Assembly (NCBI GenBank): GCA_963718745.1
Contig: OY970370.1
Location: 868,001 to 932,000 of the forward strand
Reading direction: 5' to 3'
Source: Fermentibacter sp963718745 [NCBI: Candidatus Fermentibacterota bacterium]
Lineage (GTDB): Bacteria > Fermentibacterota > Fermentibacteria > Fermentibacterales
Length of the DNA: 64,000 nt
Position numbers and translations under genes: made by a program. Positions within the stretch are counted from its first letter, which is position 1, and each line of letters begins with the position of its first letter. Of this stretch, positions 53,256 through 60,218 are shown one piece after another. The notes beneath the pieces were generated by a model. It was given only the letters and a program-made list of their open reading frames with translations. It was not told where the DNA came from and ran no database searches.

Positions 53256-53905
53256 TCCCACCGGCGGGGATATGGCTCGAGATGCTGCGAAGGTCGGCCG
53301 CTTCTACCGCCTCGTGGTTCGCCCTGCTCGCCTTCCCTCTTCTGATGGGGCTCCACCACAGGGATACCTCCGGCTTCCTCCATTCCGCCGCCGGAGCGCT
53401 GCCTGCAGCAGCCGCCGCCTTCGCGTGCCTCGGCTGGCGGAGCTCCAGGCAGAGGAGGGACCTCTCGAGGCTGCTGGACAGGACCGCCTTCGGAGCGATC
53501 GGGTTGTCCGTCTCCGAGATCGCGCTGGGCGTCATCCTGGGTTCGGCAGCCGGCTACGCATACCTCGGCCTGTTCCCCCCCGCCGGAGACGGCTCCGTCC
53601 CGTGGCAGGCGTGGACGATGCCCTTCCTGGTCTCGCTCCAGGTATCGTGCGTATCCACCGGGCTCGGACACCGGTCACCGAGCCTTCCGGCATCGATCCT
53701 CGCCGTCCTCGGCGCCGTCTCGATGGTATCCGATCCGGGCTCGATCCCCGCCCTGCTGGCCTCGCCCGGACATCTCTCGAGAGTCATGGGCGCTGGCACG
53801 GCAAACGCCCATCCCGACACATTCTTTGCAGCCTCGATACTCCTCTCGGCGGCAGCGGTGCATGCCGCCTCCAGATCGAAGGCGGGCTCGAAGAGGCGGG
53901 GATGA
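53252..53905 (+). CDS. Membrane protein, possible ABC-2/CcmB-like permease
   Basis: 217-aa protein with about six hydrophobic segments. TTG 53252 overlaps the stop of the ABC-like gene, so the pair is translationally coupled, as ABC ATPase/permease pairs usually are. The hydrophobic layout suggests a small permease such as CcmB or ABC-2, but no firm signature is visible. Confidence 0.6.
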   Translation: MIPPAGIWLEMLRRSAASTASWFALLAFPLLMGLHHRDTSGFLHSAAGALPAAAAAFACLGWRSSRQRRDLSRLLDRTAFGAIGLSVSEIALGVILGSAAGYAYLGLFPPAGDGSVPWQAWTMPFLVSLQVSCVSTGLGHRSPSLPASILAVLGAVSMVSDPGSIPALLASPGHLSRVMGAGTANAHPDTFFAASILLSAAAVHAASRSKAGSKRRG

Positions 53906-53906
53906 G

Positions 53907-54389
53907 ATGACGATCCGGCGGATGATGGCGGGTGACCATGAGGCGCTGATCGCACTCTGGTCGAGCTTCCCCGGCAACACCACGACAGGGGCCGACTCCA
54001 GGGAGGGCTTCGAGAGATTCCTCGAAGCCAACCGGGGGCTGTGCCTCGTGGCCGAGGAGGAGGGCGTACTGGCGGGCTCGGTGATGGCCGGGAGCGATAC
54101 GAGGCGCGGTTATGTCTACCATCTGGCCGTGTCGGAGGAGCACCAGCTCAAAGGCGTCGGACGCATGCTGATGGAGGCCGTCCAGGCAGCGCTTCTGGAG
54201 TCGGGGGTCGAGAAGATCCATCTCTTCATCTACAGGGACAACCCCGCGGTCGCCTTCTATGAGAAACTCGGCTGGAGCGTCCGGAAGGACATCCATGTGA
54301 TGAGCAGGGTGCTGATCGGGGATCCCGGCACGGGGACCAGGGCCGGCAGGTCCGACCCGGATGATGGCGGAGATTCCAGCGATAAGTGA
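53907..54389 (+). CDS. GNAT-family N-acetyltransferase
   Basis: 160-aa acetyl-CoA-dependent acyltransferase. Motif A with the acetyl-CoA pyrophosphate loop is HLAVSEEHQLKGVGRMLMEA, and motif B is NPAVAFYEKLGW. The last ~20 residues are a polar tail. The start ATG lies 1 nt after the stop of the membrane gene. The substrate is unknown. Confidence 0.88.
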   Translation: MTIRRMMAGDHEALIALWSSFPGNTTTGADSREGFERFLEANRGLCLVAEEEGVLAGSVMAGSDTRRGYVYHLAVSEEHQLKGVGRMLMEAVQAALLESGVEKIHLFIYRDNPAVAFYEKLGWSVRKDIHVMSRVLIGDPGTGTRAGRSDPDDGGDSSDK

Positions 54390-54481
54390 TAATCGAACCC
54401 TGAACCAGGCCGGGCGGCTTTCAGGAATTCAGGCAAGGCCGGCCCCGGCGCAGGACAACTGACATGGAGGGAGGTGAAGCG

Positions 54482-54685
54482 ATGGACAACGAAAGGGAAG
54501 ATCGTTGCCCCTGCAGGGTGAGCTGCATCCACCACGCCGACTGTGCAGCCTGCAAGGACGCGCATTCGGGCGCCGGGACGAAGACGGCGTGTGAACAGCT
54601 CGGGCTCCCCAGCCTCTCCGAGATCGAAGCGCGGGTCGCAACCAGCCGGGTGAAGCTGCTCGACTTCGCACCCTGCGCCGGTTGA
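54482..54685 (+). CDS. Cys-rich DUF6485-like module (N-terminal extension of SelD, or separate 67-aa protein)
   Basis: 67 codons preceded by the strong GGAGGGAGGTGAAG ribosome binding site. Residues about 8-32 carry CPC-x3-C-x5-C-x2-C-x3-H-x8-C, resembling the small zinc-binding DUF6485 family. The frame runs without interruption into the TGA at 54683-54685 and then selD. If the TGA is a stop, this is a free small protein; if it is read as selenocysteine, it is the N-terminus of a 399-residue SelD. Both products may be made. Confidence 0.55.
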   Translation: MDNEREDRCPCRVSCIHHADCAACKDAHSGAGTKTACEQLGLPSLSEIEARVATSRVKLLDFAPCAG

Positions 54686-55681
54686 GCAGGCAAGCTGCCA
54701 CCGGACAGGCTGTCCGGGTTGCTGGGACGGATACCGCGGTTTGACACGCCGGAACTGATAGTCGGCATGGAGACCATGGACGACGCCGGGATCTTCAGGA
54801 TCTCCGAGGACACGGCCCTGGTCCAGACCATCGACTTCTTCTCCCCCGCAGTGAACGATGCGAGGGCGAGCGGAAGGATAGTTGCAGCCAACTGCCTGTC
54901 CGACATCTGGGCGATGGGCGGCCGCCCTCTGACCGCCATGAACATACTGGGCTTCCCTGCCTCCAAGCTGCCTGTGGAGGTCATCCAGGAACTCCTCGCA
55001 GGCGCAGGTGAGAAGCTGGTGGAGGCGGAAGTGGCGCTCGTGGGCGGCCATACCGTCGATCAGAAGGAAGTGATGTTCGGCATGAGCATCACCGGCGTGA
55101 TACATCCTGCAGGAGCCCTGAGGAACTCCACTGCCAGGGAGGGCGATGTCCTCGTCCTCACGAAACCTCTCGGCTCGGGCATCCTCTGCACCGCCCTCAA
55201 GGAGGGCAACGTGGACGACGAGGACCTGCTGCAGGCGATCGGATTCATGGAGCGGCTCAACCGCTACGCCTCGGAGACCCTGTCGGGTTTCGACGTCAGC
55301 GCGATGACCGACATAACGGGCTTCGGGCTGGCCGGACACGCGGTGGCGATAGCAAGATCCTCGGGCGTGACTCTCGAGATCGATGCCGGATCGGTACCGC
55401 TGATGGACCTGGTGCTGGATCTCGCCCCCCTCTATCTGCCCGGAGGATCAGGCCGCAACTGGGAGTACGACTCGGCCAACGTGGAGATTCCTCCGGAGAT
55501 GGAGGAGAGGATGGTCGCGGTGATGATGGACTCGCAGACCTCGGGCGGGTTCCTCGCCGCGCTCCGGCCGGATCAGGCCGTGGAGGCCGTCCGGCTGCTC
55601 CGCGAAAGAGGAGACTCGCGCGCCTCGGTCATCGGCCGGGTGACAGCCCGGGGATCACGCCCGGTACGCATGGTCATCTGA
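54482..55681 (+). CDS. selD: Selenide, water dikinase; selenoprotein with Sec at TGA 54683-54685
   Basis: Makes selenophosphate from selenide and ATP, the Se donor for Sec-tRNA. Read through the TGA, the frame gives VKLLDFAPCAG-U-AGKLPPDRL, which aligns with E. coli SelD [21 protein letters not shown]: the catalytic Cys17 position is Sec68 and Lys20 is the Lys three residues on. Further motifs are ETMDDAG, DFFSPAVNDARASGRIVAAN, SDIWAMGG and LVGGHTV. Starting at the later TTG 54719 would lose both catalytic residues. A GTG at 54650 could start SelD alone but has no ribosome binding site; the ATG at 54482 does. A hairpin fitting the bSECIS consensus follows the TGA. Confidence 0.8.
54683..54722 (+). 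promoter_or_regulatory. Selenocysteine TGA and candidate bacterial SECIS hairpin
   Basis: TGA at 54683-54685. CCGGACA (54701-54707) and TGTCCGG (54711-54717) form a perfect 7-bp stem closing a GGC loop at 54708-54710, 22 nt after the TGA. An outer GCAA/TTGC pairing to 54719-54722 may extend it. Loop size, a G among the first loop bases and a spacing within about 16-37 nt fit the published bSECIS consensus. Confidence 0.7.
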
Positions 55682-55693
55682 CAGCACGGTTCC

Positions 55694-55798
55694 TCTAAGG
55701 AAGGACGCTCAGGCCCTTTCGCGATCCGCCAATCCGGGTATTCGCAGTATGGCGGATCACTGCCGGGCCAGGTCATTCCTGCCTCTGCAGGAATGACC
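55694..55798. repeat. Structured tandem repeat, copy A
   Basis: 105-nt unit in the 462-nt gap between selD and the tRNA. It opens TCTAAGGAAG and carries GATCCGCCA/TGGCGGATC (55723-55731 with 55750-55758), an outer GGCCC/GGGCC pair, and a closing hairpin GGTCATTCCTGC/GCAGGAATGACC. Copies B and C follow. Confidence 0.8.
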
Positions 55799-55871
55799 GA
55801 TGCGAGTGTGCGTGCCTGTGTTGAAGGCTTGAGCGCTCTCGCGACTTCGCTTTTATTGCCCTTCGGGCTCG

Positions 55872-55976
55872 TCTAAGGAAGTACGCCCGGGTCCTTTCGC
55901 GATCAGCCATTCCATGTGTTCTCAGTGTGGCTGATCACTGTCGGACCAGGTCATTCCCGCGGACGCGGGAATGACC
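55872..55976. repeat. Structured tandem repeat, copy B
   Basis: Same 105-nt unit as copy A with compensated changes: GATCAGCCA/TGGCTGATC, GGTCC/GGACC and GGTCATTCCCGC/GCGGGAATGACC. It is preceded by a small GCCCTTCGGGC hairpin. Confidence 0.8.
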
Positions 55977-56035
55977 GTGCTGACGGGCCTGGTCGTTTCT
56001 GCCCTGGCAGTTTGTTGGGATGCCCTATGGGCTCG

Positions 56036-56142
56036 TCTGAGGAAGATCGCTCCGGGCCCTTTCGCGGCTCGCCTCTCCTGTTGGTTCTTGATATGGCGAG
56101 CCACTTTCGGGCCTGGTTATTCCCGCGGACGCGGGAATAACC
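56036..56142. repeat. Structured tandem repeat, copy C
   Basis: 107-nt unit with GGCTCGCC/GGCGAGCC, a GGGCCC/GGGCC outer pair and GGTTATTCCCGC/GCGGGAATAACC. It is preceded by GCCCTATGGGC. Its right edge is one base from the 3' CCA end of tRNA-Phe. Confidence 0.8.
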
Positions 56143-56143
56143 G

Positions 56144-56219
<76 letters not shown>

Positions 56220-56259
56220 ACCGAGGGTGTGCCAATCTACTGAACAGGCCCCGATGCGG

Positions 56260-57078
56260 TCAACCCGAGAGCCTTCCCGGAAGAGAGAGCTCGCGCAGCA
56301 GATCGTCCCGCGAAAGCTCACGCCTGATCCCGAAACGGGTGAGGGAGAAGTCGTACCTGACCGGATCGTCCGGTCGTATCCGCCTGAAGCCCTCCGTGAT
56401 CTCCTCGACCGTCTTCGCGTCCGCCTGCCTCCTCGAGGTCATGCCCAGAAGCGTCCCGGCCCTGTGCATGTGCACGTCGAGGGGAACGAGCAGGTCCCGG
56501 GGCGGGAGAGCATCCCATCCGCCCGGATCGACCTCGTCCCTCCTGACGAGCCAGCGCAGCATCAGGTGCAGCCTCTTGCACGCGCTTCCGAGCCCCGGGT
56601 GCGGCAGCATCGACGAACGCTCGAGCCCGGCCTCGCGCAGCACGGCCTCGACAAGCATCGCAGACGCCTGCGCGCCTCCCCGGCAGCCCCTCATCACCTC
56701 CTGGAGCGACCCGGCCGCCCTCTGTATGGAGGCTACGGCGAAGAGGACGGCGGCCATCTCCTCACCCGGAGTGAACCTGTGCCTGAAACAGCAGGCGTTC
56801 CCCGCGTCCGAAGGCGATCTGCAGTCCCGCAGGAAGGCGGACGGCTCCGGTCCCATCGCGCCGAGCAGCCTGCCGACATTGCGGATGATCTGCTCCACGC
56901 GGCCGTAGGCGAGGGACGATGCGGCGACCGCGGCTATCTCGCGGTCGGCCAGGCTGTCATATGAATAGAGGAACTGGAGAGGGTCGGGCTCCACGAAGCG
57001 TCTGCGATTGTAGCGCTCGTAGAGCCCTTCCAGCGATTCTGCGAGAGGCGGACACCGGGAATTGCCGGGGTCAGGCAA
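56260..57078 (-). CDS. TIGR02757 family (DUF2400) protein
   Basis: 272-aa protein of a conserved family without settled function. Recognisable stretches are LYERYNRRRFVEPDPLQFLY near the N-terminus, SSLAYGRVEQII, and the C-terminal VPLDVHMHRAGTLLGMTSRRQADAKT. Helix-rich, with a fold related to HhH-GPD DNA glycosylases suggested by the latter segment. It overlaps the next upstream gene by 8 nt. Confidence 0.82.
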   Translation of the reverse strand: MPDPGNSRCPPLAESLEGLYERYNRRRFVEPDPLQFLYSYDSLADREIAAVAASSLAYGRVEQIIRNVGRLLGAMGPEPSAFLRDCRSPSDAGNACCFRHRFTPGEEMAAVLFAVASIQRAAGSLQEVMRGCRGGAQASAMLVEAVLREAGLERSSMLPHPGLGSACKRLHLMLRWLVRRDEVDPGGWDALPPRDLLVPLDVHMHRAGTLLGMTSRRQADAKTVEEITEGFRRIRPDDPVRYDFSLTRFGIRRELSRDDLLRELSLPGRLSG

Positions 57079-57328
57079 GCTCCAGATCCACCCTCTTGGC
57101 GACGACGCCGGGGATCACGTTGAGCTTGCGCTCCATCTCGGCCTTCTTCTCCTCTTCGCCGACGACCTCGAGGATTATGAGCCCGCTCTCCGTGCAGTCA
57201 TCGAGAACACCCTCGTGGATCCCGAGGCGCGTCTTTATCATGCAACCCCAGCCCGTGAGGACCTGCTGCACCTTTGAGGCGGATTCCTTCCGGCTCGAGA
57301 CCAAGACCAGGACTACGGTCTTCTTCAC
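57071..57328 (-). CDS. TM1266-like iron-only hydrogenase system regulator (ACT-like)
   Basis: 85-aa ferredoxin-fold protein. The pattern VLVLVSSRKESASKVQQVLTGWG...IKTRLGIHEG...ESGLIILEVVG resembles the small ACT-like proteins (TM1266 type) that sit beside [FeFe]-hydrogenase maturation genes. No hydrogenase is in the window. It overlaps the TIGR02757 gene by 8 nt and is 3 nt after the rubredoxin gene, so the three form one operon. Confidence 0.72.
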   Translation of the reverse strand: MKKTVVLVLVSSRKESASKVQQVLTGWGCMIKTRLGIHEGVLDDCTESGLIILEVVGEEEKKAEMERKLNVIPGVVAKRVDLELA

Positions 57329-57331
57329 CGC

Positions 57332-57850
57332 CTACTCCTTCTCGAACTCTGTCTTCGGAGCCCCGCAGACCGGGCAGACCCAGTCGTCGGGAAGGTCGGA
57401 GAAGGCCACGCCGGCGGGGATCCCGCCGTCGGGGTCCCCCAGCTCGGGATCGTAGACCCAGCCGCACACGACGCAAGTGTACCTGTCCATCACTACGGCT
57501 CCCTTCATGAAAGGACTGTCGTCAGGCGCATCGAAGCCGGGCGCAACCCTGTCTATCGCGGACATGAAGGCTTCCTTCACGGCGGAGAGCTCCTCGCGGC
57601 CGGGGGAGATCATGAGCACGATCTGCATCCAGCCTGCCTCCCTGCCCTTCGAGACACGGCAGAACTCGAACTCCTCCTGGAGGATGGGCACATCCAGCTC
57701 GTGGCAGTGGATGTCCATGATCAGGGTGTCGCCCACGGTCTCACATTCGGCTATCAGGTTGCCGTCGAAGAAAAAACGCAGGTCCTCCGTGCATGTGAGC
57801 CCGTCGGTGACGGGCAGCTCGCCGAGGACCATCTGGAGAGCCCTGTTCAT
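57332..57850 (-). CDS. Rubredoxin with N-terminal domain of unknown function
   Basis: 172-aa protein. The C-terminal ~52 residues are a complete rubredoxin with Fe ligands in CVVCGWVY and CPVCGAPK. The first ~118 residues (starting [20 protein letters not shown]) form an alpha/beta domain I do not recognise, with a conserved-looking CHELDVP segment. A cytoplasmic electron-transfer role is expected; the partner of the N-terminal domain is unknown. Confidence 0.8.
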   Translation of the reverse strand: MNRALQMVLGELPVTDGLTCTEDLRFFFDGNLIAECETVGDTLIMDIHCHELDVPILQEEFEFCRVSKGREAGWMQIVLMISPGREELSAVKEAFMSAIDRVAPGFDAPDDSPFMKGAVVMDRYTCVVCGWVYDPELGDPDGGIPAGVAFSDLPDDWVCPVCGAPKTEFEKE

Positions 57851-57865
57851 CCTGCTCCAACCGCC

Positions 57866-57905
57866 GCTCCGCTCCGGGCGGGGCGAACCCCGTCCGGAGC
57901 GGAGC
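57866..57905 (-). terminator. 12-bp stem hairpin between operons
   Basis: 57866-57877 and 57894-57905 are perfectly complementary over 12 bp, with an inner GGGG/CCCC pair in the loop. It separates the membrane-protein cluster from the rubredoxin operon. No T-run. Confidence 0.45.
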
Positions 57906-57920
57906 GAGTCTGGTATTATC

Positions 57921-58550
57921 TCAGTTCAGCAGACCCAGCCAGTCGCCCAGCAGGAACTGCACGCGGCCGATCAGGAGGCTGATGCGGCCCATAACGGTGA
58001 ACCCGAACGTCGCTCCGAACCCGATCATGATGAGCCAGATCCCCACCTTCGACCCGAAGCCGAAGAAGAGCCCCTTGTGGGGCTTCGAGAAGAAGAAGTA
58101 GATGAGGCCGGCGAGGGTCCCGAACACTATCACGACGGCGCCGAGAGTGTCGTACCACGGGGCGCCGGGTGTGTAGAGCGGGATCAGCGTGGACTGGATC
58201 TGCCTGAGGATGTAGGCCTGCATGTCGTAGGGGAAGGCCACGCCCATGCTCGTCCCGAGGACGAAGGCCATCGGATAGCGCGACATCCAGGCTACCTTCG
58301 GGAAGAACCTCGTGATGTACATGAGGCCCAGAATGGCAGGGATGATCAGGATGAGCTGCTCGCCGTGCGATACTGGCAGCACGAGCCTGGGGTAGATCAT
58401 CCTCTGCCAGGCAAGGACCATCGAGTAACCGAGCGATGTGCCGACCACGAGGTGCTCGGCCAGCCTGTACAGGGGGTTCTCCTTGTAGAGGAAGGAAAAC
58501 ACGGCCAGCGTGAAGATGGCCGCGACCCAGAGTCCTATGGTCTCGTACAT
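57921..58550 (-). CDS. Membrane protein of unknown function (cluster gene 4)
   Basis: 209-aa polytopic membrane protein with about six hydrophobic segments (e.g. [52 protein letters not shown]). It is the last gene of a four-gene membrane cluster. ATG 58550 is used; the longer frame upstream is arginine-rich noise over the neighbouring gene. No family is recognised. Confidence 0.7.
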   Translation of the reverse strand: MYETIGLWVAAIFTLAVFSFLYKENPLYRLAEHLVVGTSLGYSMVLAWQRMIYPRLVLPVSHGEQLILIIPAILGLMYITRFFPKVAWMSRYPMAFVLGTSMGVAFPYDMQAYILRQIQSTLIPLYTPGAPWYDTLGAVVIVFGTLAGLIYFFFSKPHKGLFFGFGSKVGIWLIMIGFGATFGFTVMGRISLLIGRVQFLLGDWLGLLN

Positions 58551-58555
58551 CTCCG

Positions 58556-59545
58556 CTACCTCCTGGATTTCAAAGCGGTCTTCTTGTGGAAGCCGCCGGC
58601 GAAGTATGCCACGTTGCCGAGTATGACCAGCAGGATCAGCAGGATGTGGGCGAGGGACTGGACGTCCATGCCGCGGTATGCCTTGCCGGTGACCTCGGTG
58701 TAGCCGCCCTCGGTCTCGAGGACCTCGTACTCGGCTGCACCCCTGAGTCCGCCCATCATGCCCACGACCTGCCCGGACTGGATGTACGGGAAGTAGTCCG
58801 TCGCCATCACGGCTGTGACGCCGAAGGCGACCGGCAGTCCGACTCGGGAAGTGCCGTACACTACCCAGGACATGCATGCGGACGAACCGGCGAGGGTGAC
58901 GGCGAGGTCAATCTCGCGGAGATTCTTGTGGGCCTGCAGGATGGGCATCTCGCGCAGGTTGTTGCCATATGCATCGTTAGGGAACTGGTTGGCTATCGAG
59001 GTGCCCATTCCGAGTATGACGATCCCGAATGCGGGCAGATAGCCGAGATGCACGAAATCGACCCCCTCGAAGACCCAGCCTCTGGCGCCCGCAGGGAGAT
59101 CGTGATCGACCTCCCAGGCCGTCTCGAGGCTCTCTCGCCCCTCGTATCCGGCAGCCCTCACGGGCTCCCAGTCGGCCCAGGGCACGTACGCGAAGTTGCC
59201 GGGGATGCGCACGTCGGTCACGCTGGCAATCCCCTGCTCCGCCAGACCCTGACCGAGAGGCGAGTAGGCCGTCACGAAGACCGGGATGTGCCTTGCGAAG
59301 GCGTGCCTGATGACGGCAACACCCATGGGCTGGTTCTCTGCCTCCGTGCCCGGATCGAAATCCCAGCCGATCATGACGGCATCTTCAGGCCCCAGGCTGT
59401 CGACGAGCGTATAGATACTCCTCACTTCCTGGGTGGGGACGACGGGAAGGCCCATCCTGACAAAGAACGGCACTATCACGACGATGGCGATGAGGAGATA
59501 GATCCAGCGCCTGTCGACATTGAGGAATCTCTCCCAGTTTATCAT
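58556..59545 (-). CDS. Membrane protein of unknown function (cluster gene 3)
   Basis: 329-aa protein with an N-terminal membrane anchor (IYLLIAIVVIVPFFVRMGLP), a large extracytoplasmic alpha/beta domain (about residues 40-210; MIGWDFDPGTEAENQPMG) and a C-terminal hydrophobic segment (ILLILLVILGNVAYFAGG). ATG 59545 has AGGTGA 5 nt upstream. Together with its neighbours it may form one envelope complex. No family is recognised. Confidence 0.7.
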   Translation of the reverse strand: MINWERFLNVDRRWIYLLIAIVVIVPFFVRMGLPVVPTQEVRSIYTLVDSLGPEDAVMIGWDFDPGTEAENQPMGVAVIRHAFARHIPVFVTAYSPLGQGLAEQGIASVTDVRIPGNFAYVPWADWEPVRAAGYEGRESLETAWEVDHDLPAGARGWVFEGVDFVHLGYLPAFGIVILGMGTSIANQFPNDAYGNNLREMPILQAHKNLREIDLAVTLAGSSACMSWVVYGTSRVGLPVAFGVTAVMATDYFPYIQSGQVVGMMGGLRGAAEYEVLETEGGYTEVTGKAYRGMDVQSLAHILLILLVILGNVAYFAGGFHKKTALKSRR

Positions 59546-59554
59546 GGCGCTCAC

Positions 59555-60196
59555 CTAGTCCCCCGCCCCGCCGAGCCAGCCGCGCTCGACGCCGAAGATT
59601 ATCTTGAGGCAGGTGGCCAGCATGCCGAACCCGACCCCGAGCTCGATGGCCCGCTTTGCCGCCAGGTTGGGGAAGCGGAGGATCCACTGTCCCGTGTTGG
59701 GAAGCCAGCGGCCGAGCAGGTCTCCTATCGGCACCTGCGCCAGCATGACGACGACCGCGGTCAGCAGCAGCACTGTCGCCAGGGCGCTCTTGGCCCTGAA
59801 CGCCCGGAATGCGGCGCTGGCGATGTAGAAGGCCAGCATGCTGAACATGGTGGCCTGTATCGGGATCTGCACCCTCGAGTACATGAAGTCGAAGAAACCG
59901 GGGCCTTCCGTGCCGCCACCCATCACCGTGGGCAGCATCGCGAAGACAGGCATCAGGTAGAGCGGGATCAGGACCGCGAGGCTGTAGGGCCAGTTCGGTG
60001 CCTTGGCACGTATCTTGTGCATGTGCACCCTGGTAATGCTGCCCACTCCGAGGATCAGCGCGAAAGTGCCGACAAGAGGAACCCAGGAGGTGTAGTAGTC
60101 GAACACATCCTGGGAGATCTGATGGGGGATGAAGTACTGGATGATCATGATCACGCCCCCGAAGAGGGCGATCATGAGAGGGACATTTCTTTTCAC
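59555..60196 (-). CDS. Membrane protein of unknown function (cluster gene 2)
   Basis: 213-aa polytopic protein with about six hydrophobic segments, including PLMIALFGGVIMIIQYF and VPLVGTFALILGVGSIT. It stands 22 nt after the DUF6754-like gene and 9 nt before cluster gene 3. No family is recognised. Confidence 0.7.
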   Translation of the reverse strand: MKRNVPLMIALFGGVIMIIQYFIPHQISQDVFDYYTSWVPLVGTFALILGVGSITRVHMHKIRAKAPNWPYSLAVLIPLYLMPVFAMLPTVMGGGTEGPGFFDFMYSRVQIPIQATMFSMLAFYIASAAFRAFRAKSALATVLLLTAVVVMLAQVPIGDLLGRWLPNTGQWILRFPNLAAKRAIELGVGFGMLATCLKIIFGVERGWLGGAGD

Positions 60197-60218
60197 GATT
60201 CGATCTCCCTTCCGCCCG

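Noticed and set aside
54719-55681. SelD starting at TTG 54719
   Set aside because: This start has no ribosome binding site and deletes the catalytic Cys/Sec and Lys that lie just upstream in the same frame.
55694-56142. CRISPR array
   Set aside because: Units are over 100 nt, diverged and only three in number, with no constant short repeat; the pattern is of folded units, not repeat-spacer.
55694-56142. Integron attC array
   Set aside because: No cassette ORFs, no integrase and no GTTRRRY-type boxes at the repeat ends.
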